Shown here: in pieces, positions 18,371 through 27,654 of the stretch | Position numbering within the stretch: the first letter of the stretch is position 1 | Layout of the letters: every line of letters begins with the position of its first letter | Source: Brenneria goodwinii | Lineage (GTDB): Bacteria > Pseudomonadota > Gammaproteobacteria > Enterobacterales > Enterobacteriaceae | Length of the DNA stretch: 64,000 nucleotides | Direction: 5' to 3' | NCBI RefSeq assembly: GCF_002291445.1 | Contig: NZ_CP014137.1 | Span: 5,270,001 to 5,334,000 of the forward strand | Made by a program: the position numbers and the translations under genes | The notes under the pieces: generated by a model | Databases searched by the model: none | What the model saw: only the letters and a program-made list of their open reading frames with translations | Told to the model about the DNA's origin: nothing

Positions 18371-19768
18371 ATGAAAAATAACTATGACGTTTTGGTTATT
18401 GGCGGCGGTCCGGGCGGCTATGTCGCCGCCATCCGCGCGGCGCAGCTGGGGCTCAATACCGCGCTGGTGGAGAAACAGCATTTGGGGGGCGTGTGTCTCA
18501 ACTGGGGCTGTATCCCGACTAAAGCGCTGCTGCGCGGCGCTGAACTGGCTCATCAGCTGGCGCATATGGATGAGTTCGGATTCAGCGCGGAAGCGGTGCA
18601 TTTTGATATCGGCAAACTGGTCGCCCGCAGCCGCAGCGTATCAGCCGGGCTGACCGCCGGCATTGCTTCTCTGTTGAAAAAAAATGGCGTTACGGTGATT
18701 ACCGGCACGGCGACGCTGACCGGTAAAGGGGAGGTCAGCGTGAGCGCCGGGGGCGAAGCACGCGCTTACCGCGCCGATCATATTATTCTGGCTACCGGCT
18801 CGCGGCCGCGGGGGCTGCCCGGCATCACGCCGGACGGCAAGCGTATCTGGAACTATATGAATGCGCTGGTGCCGGAGTCGGTGCCGCCGTCGTTGCTGAT
18901 TGTCGGCACCGGCGCCATCGGCGTTGAGTTCGCCAGTCTGTATAACGATCTGGGCTGCGCGGTGACGCTGGTGGAGCTTGCCGATCGCATTATGCCGCTG
19001 GAGGATGCCGAGGTGTCCGCGCTGGTCGCCCGCCAGTTTAGCCAGCGCGGCATCACCATTCTGACCAAGGCCAGCGTGACCGCGGTCGAATCGGATGCCG
19101 AGTGCGCCAGATGCCGCATTCAGTTGGCGAACGGCGACCAGCAAGCTATTGACGTCAGTCAGGTATTGCTGGCCGTCGGCGTGCGGGCCAACTATGAAGA
19201 TCTGGGGCTGGAAGCGCTGGGCGTTGAGATTGAAGGCGGGTACATCAAAACCGACGAGTGGTGCCGAACCAACGTCTTTGGCCTCTATGCCATCGGCGAT
19301 GTCGCGGGGGCGCCCTGTCTGGCGCATAAAGCCAGCCATGAGGCGGTGATCTGTGTGGAGAAACTGGCGGGCGTAGACGCAGTCGAGCCGCTGGATAGGC
19401 GCGCGATCCCTGCCTGCACCTACTCCAGGCCGCAGGTGGCCAGTTTCGGCCTGAGCGAAGCGGCGGCGCGGGCCAGCGGCCGGGCGATTTCGGTCGGCCG
19501 TTTTGACTATCGGGCCAACGGTAAGGCGCTGGCGATGGGGGAAGCGCTGGGCTTTGTGAAAACCATTTTCGACCGAGACAGCGGCGAACTGCTCGGCGCG
19601 CATATGGTGGGGCCGGAGGTGACCGAACAGATTCAGGGATTCGGTATCGCTCATCATCTTGAAGCGACCGAAGCGTCGCTCAGTCATGTGATTTTCGCCC
19701 ACCCGACGCTCAGCGAAGCCATGCACGAAGCGGTGCTGTCCGCCAGCGGTAAAGCGCTGCATCAATAG
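18371..19768 (+). CDS. acoD: dihydrolipoyl dehydrogenase of the acetoin complex (E3)
   Basis: FAD enzyme that reoxidises the dihydrolipoyl arm with NAD+. The 465-aa sequence has the FAD fingerprint GGGPGGYVAA, the redox-active disulfide in GGVCLNWGCIPTK (Cys42 and Cys47), the NAD fold GTGAIGVEFASLY, the second FAD contact YAIGDVAG and the C-terminal base motif IFAHPTLSE. It begins 8 nt after acoC with GGAG upstream and closes the operon. In some species it is called acoL; the dedicated E3 spares the housekeeping Lpd. Confidence 0.94.
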   Translation: MKNNYDVLVIGGGPGGYVAAIRAAQLGLNTALVEKQHLGGVCLNWGCIPTKALLRGAELAHQLAHMDEFGFSAEAVHFDIGKLVARSRSVSAGLTAGIASLLKKNGVTVITGTATLTGKGEVSVSAGGEARAYRADHIILATGSRPRGLPGITPDGKRIWNYMNALVPESVPPSLLIVGTGAIGVEFASLYNDLGCAVTLVELADRIMPLEDAEVSALVARQFSQRGITILTKASVTAVESDAECARCRIQLANGDQQAIDVSQVLLAVGVRANYEDLGLEALGVEIEGGYIKTDEWCRTNVFGLYAIGDVAGAPCLAHKASHEAVICVEKLAGVDAVEPLDRRAIPACTYSRPQVASFGLSEAAARASGRAISVGRFDYRANGKALAMGEALGFVKTIFDRDSGELLGAHMVGPEVTEQIQGFGIAHHLEATEASLSHVIFAHPTLSEAMHEAVLSASGKALHQ

Positions 19769-19890
19769 GCGGAATCCGGCGCAATCTTTCCGCGCGCCGG
19801 ATAACCTGATATCGTTCGGCTGCGTTGCTTCCTGCATCAAAATTACGTGAGCTTTATCCGCCCCAAATGGGCCGTCGCTGATGCGACGTC

Positions 19891-19915
19891 AAAAATTTCT
19901 TCCGGAAATTTTTTG
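19891..19915 (+). terminator. possible terminator after the aco operon
   Basis: AAAAATTTC and GAAATTTTT (19891-19899 and 19905-19913) pair around a 5-nt loop and are followed by one more T. The stem is AT-rich and lies 120 nt after the stop, so it is only a candidate. Confidence 0.35.
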
Positions 19916-19997
19916 CTTCCAATTATGCGAGCTATCACTGTGGTAGGACAGGAGGACGATTACACTGAAGACAAGCAATATCACTGAGGACGGCATC

Positions 19998-20360
19998 ATG
20001 GACTATGAATTCTTGCGGGACATTACCGGTCAGGTAATGGTACGAATGTCGATGGGACATGAGGCGGTGGGACACTGGTTTAACGAAGAGGTCAAAGGGC
20101 AATTGACCCTATTGAACGAGGTGGAGGAAGCCGCCCGAACGGTGGCGGGAAGCGAAAGAGAGTGGCGGAAAGTCGGACACGAATACACGCTATCGCTGAA
20201 TGCCGAGGAAGTGATGATTCAGGCCAATCAGTTGGAGTTCATCGTCGATGATATGGAAGAAGGCATGAGCTACTACGATGAAGAAAGTCTGTCGCTGTGC
20301 GGCCTGGAGGATTTTCTCAACCTGGTGACGAAATATCGTGAATTTGTGCAGACGCGTTGA
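19998..20360 (+). CDS. yacL: YacL family protein (UPF0231)
   Basis: A 120-aa acidic soluble protein of unknown function, near-identical in layout to E. coli YacL: MDYEFLRDITGQV at the start, MSMGHEAVGHWFNEEVK, a variable middle, and YYDEESLSLCGLEDFL near the end. In E. coli and relatives it directly follows acnB; here 15 kb of accessory genes lie between. AGGA precedes the ATG by 8 nt. Confidence 0.95.
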   Translation: MDYEFLRDITGQVMVRMSMGHEAVGHWFNEEVKGQLTLLNEVEEAARTVAGSEREWRKVGHEYTLSLNAEEVMIQANQLEFIVDDMEEGMSYYDEESLSLCGLEDFLNLVTKYREFVQTR

Positions 20361-20436
20361 GGCGGCCGGTATTACGGACGTCATCAGACTTTGCGCAGCA
20401 AGAAGGATTGGCTGTTACCTTGAGCCAGACGAGTCA

Positions 20437-20478
20437 TCGGCATCGTCTGCGAATACGCCGATCCGCAGACGATGCCGA
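20437..20478. repeat. 15-bp perfect inverted repeat downstream of yacL
   Basis: TCGGCATCGTCTGCG (20437-20451) and its exact complement (20464-20478) flank a 12-nt spacer. It lies between convergent yacL and the MFS gene. Without a T-run it may be a 3'-end hairpin or the remnant of a palindromic repeat. Confidence 0.6.
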
Positions 20479-20544
20479 AGGTATATGGTATTACTGCGGG
20501 GCGCCGCCGAAACCGGGCGTGCCTTTATCCTTGCGTAAAGACCA

Positions 20545-21867
20545 TTAATGATGACTGGCCGGGAGCGTGTCGCCAATATTAAGCTCGTCGGTTTTAATGG
20601 GTTCCACTTTACCCAGCAGGAATAAATAATTAACAATTCCCAGACAAACCAGTGCGGCGGAGAATACCAGCGCATAGGTAAACGATCCGGTTGCGGCAAC
20701 AATTGCCCCGGTAATTATCGGGCCGATGGCGCCGCCCATATTCGATACGGTATTTTGTAAACCCGCAACAATGGAGACCATATTTTTAGGCGCGACATCA
20801 CCGGGCAATGCCCATACTTGCGATGCCGCAACCGTTGTGCCGCATTTCGCCACGCATAATAAAATAACCGTCACGACGACAGAGTCGGTAAATGGCGCAA
20901 AACCAATACACAAAGCCATTAATAACCCAATGGTCAAAAACAGTTTACGGGCCGCCGTTAACGAGAGCAGCTTTTTATGAACGACGCGATCGGAAGCCCA
21001 GCCGGCAATAACTTCAATAATCATTCCAGATAACAGAGGTAGAGCCGCGATAATCCCCATTTGAATAAAATCCATCCCTTTTTCCTGCACCAGATAGGTA
21101 GGCAGCCAGGTGATGAAAAAATAGGAAGTATAGTTAATGGTGAAAAAGCCCAGGCACATAGCCCAAATATTTCGGTAACGCAGCAACTGATACCATTTCA
21201 TTGGCAGTTTTTCGCCGGCGCTATGGCGCTGCACCTGACCGCTGCGTATATATTCCACTTCCTCTTTACTTATTTTCTTATGATCTTCCGGGTTTTCTGC
21301 GTAGATAAAATACCAGGCAATAACCCAAATCAACCCGATACCCCCAATGAGCAGGAAGGTAATGCGCCAGTCGAAAACATAAATCATCCATACAATAAGC
21401 GGCATGGCTACCGCGCCGCCGAATTTTGACGCGCTGTCAAACAGGCCGGATACCGTTGCGCGTTCACGATCGGGAAACCATTTTGCCGCGATACCGGCGT
21501 TGCTGGGATAGGCCGCTGCTTCGCCAACGCCCAGCGCGATACGTAAAGCCAATAATGATTTAAAGCCGGTGGCCAGCCCCATCGCCGATGTTGCGATGGA
21601 CCACCATGCGACGGCCAGTCCCAACCCCTTTTTTTGCCCGAAGCGGTCGGCAAACCAACCGGCGGGAATTTGTAACAGCGAATACGACCAGAAAAATGCA
21701 GCCATGATCAGACCCATCATTTCCGGCGTGAGTGTTAACTCACTGATGAGATGGGGAGCGGCAGCGGATAATACCGTTCTATCAATATAGTTGATGGCAA
21801 TGGCTAACCACATTAATGCGGCGATCCACCAGCGTATTGATGTCTTTTTTGGGGTAAGATTATTCAT
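20545..21867 (-). CDS. MFS transporter, anion:cation symporter family
   Basis: A 440-aa, 12-helix secondary transporter of the ACS (phthalate permease) family that includes ExuT, GudP and GarP, which import hexuronates and aldarates. Signatures are INYIDRTVLSAAAPHL in helix 1, the loop 2-3 motif GWFADRFGQKKGL, and ALRIALGVGEAAAYPSNAG. Its place in the acid-sugar gene island suggests it imports the C4 or C6 sugar acid degraded there. It reads leftward, last in the row with the dehydrogenase, lyase and alcohol dehydrogenase, after a 112-nt gap that could hold its own promoter. Confidence 0.88.
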   Translation of the reverse strand: MNNLTPKKTSIRWWIAALMWLAIAINYIDRTVLSAAAPHLISELTLTPEMMGLIMAAFFWSYSLLQIPAGWFADRFGQKKGLGLAVAWWSIATSAMGLATGFKSLLALRIALGVGEAAAYPSNAGIAAKWFPDRERATVSGLFDSASKFGGAVAMPLIVWMIYVFDWRITFLLIGGIGLIWVIAWYFIYAENPEDHKKISKEEVEYIRSGQVQRHSAGEKLPMKWYQLLRYRNIWAMCLGFFTINYTSYFFITWLPTYLVQEKGMDFIQMGIIAALPLLSGMIIEVIAGWASDRVVHKKLLSLTAARKLFLTIGLLMALCIGFAPFTDSVVVTVILLCVAKCGTTVAASQVWALPGDVAPKNMVSIVAGLQNTVSNMGGAIGPIITGAIVAATGSFTYALVFSAALVCLGIVNYLFLLGKVEPIKTDELNIGDTLPASHH

Positions 21868-21979
21868 GATGTTTATTTTCCTGTCTGTTGTATTATCTAT
21901 CAGACAATGTAGGGTGTTTTATACTGAGCTATTTCTCACGTTATCTATTCCGCTAGTCACTCAATATGTGCAGGTGAAT

Positions 21980-22930
21980 TTATAAATCATTCATGATATT
22001 TAGGGGCCTTTGATGATGAATGACGTGGTTAATGATCTGCTCAACGCAATGTATGCCGATGGCATTGATTGCCCCGTCGGTATAACCCGCAATATGTGAG
22101 GTGGGAATAAAGTTATCCAGGCTGAATAAAGGATGATCTTTAACCGGCTCCTCTTCAAAAACATCCGCCGCCGCGCCAGATATTTTTTGGCTGCTCAACG
22201 AATGATAAAGCGCCTGTTCGTCAACGACGCCCCCGCGGGATACGTTGATTAAATAAGCATTTTTTTTCATTTTGCCAATACGGTCCGCATCAAAAAGATG
22301 ATGGGTTTCTACCGTTAACGGGGTATGCAGCGTAATAAAATCACTCTGTCGGGTTAATTCATCCAGGCTGACGAATTCAATATTATGTTTTTCGGCAAAA
22401 TCGCTATCCGGATAAAAGTCATAGGCCAGCACTCGCATATTAAATCCCTGCGCGCGTAGCGCTACCTGCTTGCCGATATTACCCAGACCGACGATCCCTA
22501 ATGTTTTACCATAAGCATCCGTGGCGAATATTCGCGGCCATTGGCCTGCGCGGGTTTGTTTTTCTGCCTGGGATATTTTTCTGGCGCAGTTTAATAACAG
22601 TGAAAATGCGAAATCCGCAACTGCATGTTTATTGGCATTCGGTACGTTAGTGACAAAAATATTCCTTTTCTTTGTCGCAATAAGATCAATGTTATCCACG
22701 CCAACGCCGTGCTTGCAGACGATTTTAAGATGAGGCGCATGCGCCAGTAAGGCCTCATTGACTTCGGTGAACGCGACAATCATGGCGACGGCGTCCTGCA
22801 GGTGGGGAATCAGCGCGTTTAACGGCGCATCCGCGGGCAATGCCACGAGGTCAAGCCCCTGTTTTTCAAGATCGGCAATAGGCTGCCGATCGTATTTTGC
22901 GAAAGAAGGTGAGGTTGAAATAACTTTCAT
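21980..22930 (-). CDS. D-2-hydroxyacid dehydrogenase family protein
   Basis: NAD(P)-dependent oxidoreductase of the phosphoglycerate/hydroxypyruvate dehydrogenase type. From the ATG at 22930 it is 316 aa; the frame extends 27 nt further. It has KHGVGVDNID, the Rossmann fingerprint GIVGLGNIGKQV, and the catalytic Arg (NVSRGGVVDE), Glu (ADVFEEEP) and His (SHIAGYT). The substrate is probably a 2-hydroxy or 2-oxo acid made in the surrounding pathway, such as glycerate/hydroxypyruvate; the sequence alone does not decide. Confidence 0.88.
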   Translation of the reverse strand: MKVISTSPSFAKYDRQPIADLEKQGLDLVALPADAPLNALIPHLQDAVAMIVAFTEVNEALLAHAPHLKIVCKHGVGVDNIDLIATKKRNIFVTNVPNANKHAVADFAFSLLLNCARKISQAEKQTRAGQWPRIFATDAYGKTLGIVGLGNIGKQVALRAQGFNMRVLAYDFYPDSDFAEKHNIEFVSLDELTRQSDFITLHTPLTVETHHLFDADRIGKMKKNAYLINVSRGGVVDEQALYHSLSSQKISGAAADVFEEEPVKDHPLFSLDNFIPTSHIAGYTDGAINAIGIHCVEQIINHVIHHQRPLNIMNDL

Positions 22931-22992
22931 TGCTATGTACCTATCTGGTGTTGACATAAGCGGTACAGCGCTTGACCGTACCGCCGATGAAC

Positions 22993-23880
22993 TTAGCTAA
23001 CGAAATGGGAAACGATCTTTTTGATGTTGTCTTCATCCTGTGCGGAGAACTGGATGGGGTAACGGCTGACGCCGACATCCTCGCCCATCAGCACCAGCGC
23101 TTTTTTCACCGCCGCCGGGGAGAACGCCACGGCATACAGCGTCTTACGCAGTTCGCTTACCTGTTCCTGCGCCTGACGCGAACCTTCAATATCGCCGGCG
23201 TGGAAGCGATGCCAGATCTGGCTAACGGCCTCGGGGGCGACGTTGGCCAGCCCGGAAATGCAGGCCGAGCAGCCGTCGACGAATCCCTGATGGATGAGCG
23301 AGTCCGGCCCGTTCAGTACGTCGAAGCCCTGTACCCCTTTCACCGCCTGCAAGTAGGCGCTCAGGCTTTCATAACTGCCCGCGCTGTCTTTAATACCGAT
23401 AATGTTGGGATGATCCGCCAGGATACGGACGGTTTCCGGCGCCAGCGTGTTGCCGGTGCGCGCGGGGATGTTGTAGAGAAAGACCGGCACGGTCAGGGCA
23501 TCCGCCACCGCGCGATAGTGGGCGATAAGCTCTTCTTGTTTCAGCGGCACAAAATAGGGGGTGATAACCGAAACCGCATCCACGCCCAACGCCGCGATGC
23601 GTTTACCCAGCTTGATGGTTTCACGGGTTGAGATTTCGCCAATGTGGCCGACAACCGGCACGTTGCCTGCGGCCTCGTCCACGCAGGTTTCGGTAACCGC
23701 CACTTTTTCGTCGGTATGCAAAACGAAAAATTCACCGTTGGTGCCGTTGCAGAAGATCCCATTGCCATATTTCATCTGACGTTGCACCTGATGGCGCAAA
23801 GCCGATGGATTGAATTCACCCTGATTGTCGAAAGGCGTGACAATCGCCGTTAGTACACCTGCAATCTTTTTACTCATCAT
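22993..23880 (-). CDS. DapA/NanA-family class I lyase or aldolase
   Basis: A 295-aa TIM-barrel enzyme of the dihydrodipicolinate synthase/N-acetylneuraminate lyase superfamily. The Schiff-base lysine is in IIGIKDSAGS and the assisting tyrosine in FLYNIPARTGN; the carboxylate-binding loop reads CNGTNGEFFVL where DapA itself has GTTGES, so it is more likely a catabolic 2-oxoacid aldolase than lysine biosynthetic DapA. GAGG lies just before the ATG pair. It is 33 nt from the next gene in the same direction, consistent with an operon. Confidence 0.88.
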   Translation of the reverse strand: MMSKKIAGVLTAIVTPFDNQGEFNPSALRHQVQRQMKYGNGIFCNGTNGEFFVLHTDEKVAVTETCVDEAAGNVPVVGHIGEISTRETIKLGKRIAALGVDAVSVITPYFVPLKQEELIAHYRAVADALTVPVFLYNIPARTGNTLAPETVRILADHPNIIGIKDSAGSYESLSAYLQAVKGVQGFDVLNGPDSLIHQGFVDGCSACISGLANVAPEAVSQIWHRFHAGDIEGSRQAQEQVSELRKTLYAVAFSPAAVKKALVLMGEDVGVSRYPIQFSAQDEDNIKKIVSHFVS

Positions 23881-23913
23881 TTTTCCTCATTGATTCGTCA
23901 TCAAAAATGAAAA

Positions 23914-25050
23914 CTAAAACAGCGTCAGATAGATCTCGCGCACGTCATCGGCACTCACCTGTGCCGGCACGTTTTTCATTAAACGCTGAACCTGTAGTGC
24001 GGCGTCGACCAGATAGGGCAGGTGGGCCTTTTCCACCCCGAGCTGTTGCAACGTATCCGGCAGATTGAGCCGCTTCACCAGGTCGGTGAAGTACGTCACC
24101 AGCGCCTGAGCCTTATGCGCTGAACTGAGCGTTAGGTCTGCTTCCGGCAGCAGGTCGTAGGCTTGAGCAAATTTCTCCTGTGCGGCGTTCTGTACAAAAC
24201 GCATACAGGGCGCGAGCAGAATGGCGTTCGCCACACCATGGGGAATGTGGTATTTGCCGCCCAGCGGGTAGGACATGGCGTGAACCAGGTGGGTGCCGGA
24301 GTGGGCAATCGCCGCGCCGCCGTAGTAAGACGCCCACAGCATATTCAGCTTCGCTTCCAGGTTGTCTGGTTCGCGAACGGAAGTCTCAATATTGGCAAAC
24401 AGCTTCTTCAGGCCAATCAACGCGTAGTTATCGCTGACCGGGTTGGCGATGGTGGCGGTGAAGCACTCGATCAGATGGCATAACGCGTCGATACCGGTTG
24501 AGGCCGCAATATGCGGCGGCATGCTGGTGGTTAATTCCGGCGCCAGCGCGACGTAATCCGGCAGCATGACGGGACTAATAATGCCGACTTTGGTTTCCTT
24601 TTCCGGAATCGCCAGAATGGCGTTAGGCGTGGCTTCCGAGCCGGTGCCCGCGGTGGTTGGAATTAACAGCGACAGCGTGCGTCGCGTGGGTTTTTCGCCG
24701 GCCAACAGCGTATCGAGCGTGACGGTATCATCACCCGCGCACAGCACCGACAGGAGTTTGGCCACATCCAGTACGCTGCCGCCGCCGACGCCGATGACCA
24801 GATCGGTGCGCGTTTGTGTGAGCTGAGCCAATATTCCCGCCACGTCATGTTGACTGGGCTCGGCGGGAACGTTATCCACCAGCAATACCTGCGGAATCGT
24901 CTGCTTCACTTGTTCGATCAGCGCCTGAACATCGGGCAGGCCGACGATATTTCCGTCAGTGACAAACAGGGCGTGCTGTTTTCCCGCCATGAGATGGCGA
25001 ATATCTTGGAGTGCCCGATAGCCGCTGATGATAGTGCTATTGATGTTCAT
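23914..25050 (-). CDS. iron-containing alcohol dehydrogenase
   Basis: Family III (Fe2+/Zn2+) NAD(P)-dependent dehydrogenase of 378 aa. The NAD motif GVGGGSVLDVAKLL and the metal ligands in STGIDALCHLIECF and SGTHLVHAMSYPLGGKYHIPHG are intact. I use the ATG at 25050, with AGGGGATAG 1 nt upstream; a frame extension to 25107 is less likely. First gene of the leftward arm. A substrate such as glycolaldehyde, lactaldehyde or a hydroxyacid is possible; the family is too broad for a firm call. Confidence 0.88.
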   Translation of the reverse strand: MNINSTIISGYRALQDIRHLMAGKQHALFVTDGNIVGLPDVQALIEQVKQTIPQVLLVDNVPAEPSQHDVAGILAQLTQTRTDLVIGVGGGSVLDVAKLLSVLCAGDDTVTLDTLLAGEKPTRRTLSLLIPTTAGTGSEATPNAILAIPEKETKVGIISPVMLPDYVALAPELTTSMPPHIAASTGIDALCHLIECFTATIANPVSDNYALIGLKKLFANIETSVREPDNLEAKLNMLWASYYGGAAIAHSGTHLVHAMSYPLGGKYHIPHGVANAILLAPCMRFVQNAAQEKFAQAYDLLPEADLTLSSAHKAQALVTYFTDLVKRLNLPDTLQQLGVEKAHLPYLVDAALQVQRLMKNVPAQVSADDVREIYLTLF

Positions 25051-25188
25051 GCTATCCCCTTGTCTTTCCGTCAGAATCACGGCCCGATATGTTGTGATTT
25101 TTATCAATCAATAAGATCGTATTCACTCAATAAAAACCATCAAATGCCGCATTGTAGGGATAATTTATAGGTTAAATTCCTTTTAAAT

Positions 25189-25208
25189 AATTTGAGATTG
25201 CTCACATA
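25189..25208. promoter_or_regulatory. CRP-like site between the two arms of the acid-sugar island
   Basis: TTTGA-GATTGC-TCACA (25191-25206) matches the CRP half-sites TGTGA-N6-TCACA with one mismatch. It sits in the 215-nt divergent promoter region, so cAMP-CRP could activate both arms when preferred sugars are absent. Confidence 0.6.
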
Positions 25209-25265
25209 TAATCAATTATGATTTAATATAATCATTATCAGCGAATTGATAACCGGGGATGGGGT

Positions 25266-26579
25266 ATGCCGAAAGAGCAGCAGTCAGCGATTCAGGTCTT
25301 GGTGGTCGCGGATGATTTTACGGGAGCAAATGATGCCGGCGTCGGCCTGTCTCTGAATGGCGCTCTGGTCAGCGTGATATTTGATGTCGGCAAACTGTCT
25401 GCGGGCCTGCCGGGAAACGCGGTCGTTATCAATACCGATAGTCGAGCGGTTAGCGCTGAGATTGCCGCGCAGCGAACCGCCGGGGCGATTGAAGCATGGC
25501 GTGCCGCCGGAGGAAAAGGCTGGGTGTTCAAAAAGATAGACTCTACGTTACGGGGGAACTTAGGGGCTGAAACGGCCGCGGCTTTATTCGCCGCGCAGAG
25601 TCCGATGGCTTTGATCGCGCCGGCGGCGCCGGCGTTGGGGCGCATCACCCGCGGCGGGCAGGTTTGGGTAAACGGACGTCTGCTTACCGAGACGGAATTC
25701 GCCAGCGATCCCAAAACGCCTGTGCTTTCCGCCGCGGTGAGCGCCCGTCTGGCCGAGCAAACCGGGCTTCCTGTCGCGGAGGTCTCCTTAGCCGATGTGC
25801 GTCAAGCGGGTTTGGCCGGTTATCTGCAGAAGCTGTCCGACCAAGGGATCCGCCTGGTGGTTCTGGATGCTGAGCACCAGCGTGACCTGGAGAAAATCAT
25901 GCATGCTGCCAGCAATTTACCCTTCTCCCCTCTGCTGGTGGGATCGGCAGGACTGAGTGACGCGCTGGCAAAACAAACCGGCACTCAGCAGCCTGTGGTT
26001 AAACCGCTGCTGGCGGTGATCGGAACAATGAGCGATATCGCTCAAAAACAGATTGAATTTGTTAATCAACGAAAAAACGTATCGATTATTAATATTAATA
26101 TCAATGAGTTATTCACCGTTGATGCGCCGGACGCCACGGAACGATGGCGCCATGACGCGTTGACGGCATTGGATAGCGGGCATCACTGCATTATTCGCAC
26201 CTGTTGCCGCGACAGTCAGCGGTTTGACATCGTCCGGCTATGTCAACGGCATCAACTGAACCGGCAGCAGTTGGGCGAAACCATCAGTCATTTTCTGGGG
26301 GAGTTGAGCCGAAGCATTGTGCTGAACAGCGACAGGATTAACCGGCGCCTGCTGGGCGGGCTGTATTTATCCGGCGGCGACATTGCGATTGCCGTGGCGA
26401 CCGCACTGGGCGCCAGCGGTTTTCAGATTAAGGGGCAAATTGCATCGTGCGTGCCTTGGGGGCGGTTGCTGGACAGTTCGCTCGGTGACGTTCCCGTCAT
26501 GACTAAAGCGGGGGGATTTGGTAACGAAACCACTTTGCTGGACGTTTTGCGTTTTATTGAGGAGAAGGTCAGTGAATAA
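25266..26579 (+). CDS. dtnK: four-carbon acid sugar kinase (DUF1537), D-threonate kinase type
   Basis: ATP-dependent kinase (437 aa) that phosphorylates a four-carbon acid sugar at O4. Both halves of DUF1537 are present: the N-terminal substrate domain with ADDFTGANDAG (15-25) and FKKIDSTLRGNLG, and the C-terminal nucleotide domain with LLVGSAGLSDAL, GLYLSGGDIA and VMTKAGGFGNETTL. Immediately followed by, and overlapping 8 nt with, a PdxA2-type dehydrogenase; this pair defines D-threonate (or the related D-erythronate) degradation to dihydroxyacetone phosphate and CO2. Which epimer is used cannot be told from sequence. Confidence 0.88.
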   Translation: MPKEQQSAIQVLVVADDFTGANDAGVGLSLNGALVSVIFDVGKLSAGLPGNAVVINTDSRAVSAEIAAQRTAGAIEAWRAAGGKGWVFKKIDSTLRGNLGAETAAALFAAQSPMALIAPAAPALGRITRGGQVWVNGRLLTETEFASDPKTPVLSAAVSARLAEQTGLPVAEVSLADVRQAGLAGYLQKLSDQGIRLVVLDAEHQRDLEKIMHAASNLPFSPLLVGSAGLSDALAKQTGTQQPVVKPLLAVIGTMSDIAQKQIEFVNQRKNVSIINININELFTVDAPDATERWRHDALTALDSGHHCIIRTCCRDSQRFDIVRLCQRHQLNRQQLGETISHFLGELSRSIVLNSDRINRRLLGGLYLSGGDIAIAVATALGASGFQIKGQIASCVPWGRLLDSSLGDVPVMTKAGGFGNETTLLDVLRFIEEKVSE

Positions 26580-27552
26580 AATTATTGCGGTAACGATGGG
26601 TGACCCGGCGGGCATTGGCCCGGAGATTATTATCAAATCGCTGGCTGAGGGAGAACTCTCTGGCGCCCCTGCGGTGGTGGTTGGCTGCGTGCAAACGCTG
26701 CGCCGTATTCAGGCGTTAAATATTGTGCCTGTTGTTGAACTAAAGGTGATCGAGAAGCCTGCCGATGCGGTGTTTACTCCCGGCATGATCAATATCATTG
26801 ATGAACCGCTGGAAAAACCGGATACGCTGACACCGGGGAGCGTACAGGCGCAGGCGGGGGATTTGGCTTACCGCTGTATAAAACGCGCCACTGAATTGGC
26901 GATGGCGGGAGAGGTGAGCGCTATCGCCACCGCGCCGTTGAATAAAGAAGCGCTGCACTTGGCCGGGCATATGTATCCGGGTCACACGGAACTGCTGGCG
27001 AAGCTGACCAATAGCCGTGATTACGCCATGGTGCTGTATACCGATAAGCTGAAAGTTATTCACGTATCGACGCATATTGCGCTGCGTAAGTTTCTCGATA
27101 CGCTGAGCTGCGAACGCGTTGAAACCGTGATTGCGATGGCCGATACTTTCCTTAAACGGGTCGGATATACGCATCCGCGTATTGCGGTTGCCGGGGTCAA
27201 TCCGCATGCGGGGGAGAACGGCTTGTTCGGCGATGAGGAGATCAGGATCGTATCGCCTGCGGTTGAGGTCATGAAAGGCAAAGGCATTGATGTATACGGC
27301 CCCTGTCCGCCGGATACCGTCTACCTACAGGCGTATGAAGGGCAATATGATATGGTGGTGGCGATGTATCACGATCAGGGCCACATCCCGTTGAAGCTGC
27401 TGGGTTTCTATGATGGAGTCAATATTACCGCCGGGCTGCCTTTTATTCGTACCTCCGCCGATCACGGCACCGCGTTTGATATTGCCTGGACAGGAAAAGC
27501 GAAGTCTGAGAGCATGGCGATCTCAATCCGGTTGGCCATGCAACTCGCTTAA
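26572..27552 (+). CDS. pdxA2: 4-phospho-D-threonate dehydrogenase (PdxA2)
   Basis: PdxA-family NAD-dependent decarboxylating dehydrogenase, 326 aa, acting on the 4-phosphorylated acid sugar made by the upstream kinase. The family start is clear (IIAVTMGDPAGIGPEI), as are the substrate/metal motifs ATAPLNKEAL, PGHTELLAKL, GVNPHAGENGLFGDEE and MYHDQGHIPLKLLGFYDGVN. It starts with a GTG at 26572 inside the end of the kinase gene, with GGAG 7 nt upstream, so the two are translationally coupled. It is not the vitamin B6 PdxA, which would be linked to ksgA. Confidence 0.9.
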   Translation: MNKIIAVTMGDPAGIGPEIIIKSLAEGELSGAPAVVVGCVQTLRRIQALNIVPVVELKVIEKPADAVFTPGMINIIDEPLEKPDTLTPGSVQAQAGDLAYRCIKRATELAMAGEVSAIATAPLNKEALHLAGHMYPGHTELLAKLTNSRDYAMVLYTDKLKVIHVSTHIALRKFLDTLSCERVETVIAMADTFLKRVGYTHPRIAVAGVNPHAGENGLFGDEEIRIVSPAVEVMKGKGIDVYGPCPPDTVYLQAYEGQYDMVVAMYHDQGHIPLKLLGFYDGVNITAGLPFIRTSADHGTAFDIAWTGKAKSESMAISIRLAMQLA

Positions 27553-27654
27553 TTTTAGGATGATTTTCTATGGCTAATCGGCATCTTGGTTAAATAAATG
27601 GATATCGTCGTGGGGCAAACATTGAGTGATGCTTTCCGCGTGAGCGGAGATAAA

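Noticed and set aside
18641..19840. 399-codon open frame antisense to the acoD gene
   Set aside because: Shadow of the E3 coding strand; Arg/His/Gln-rich composition and no recognisable domain.
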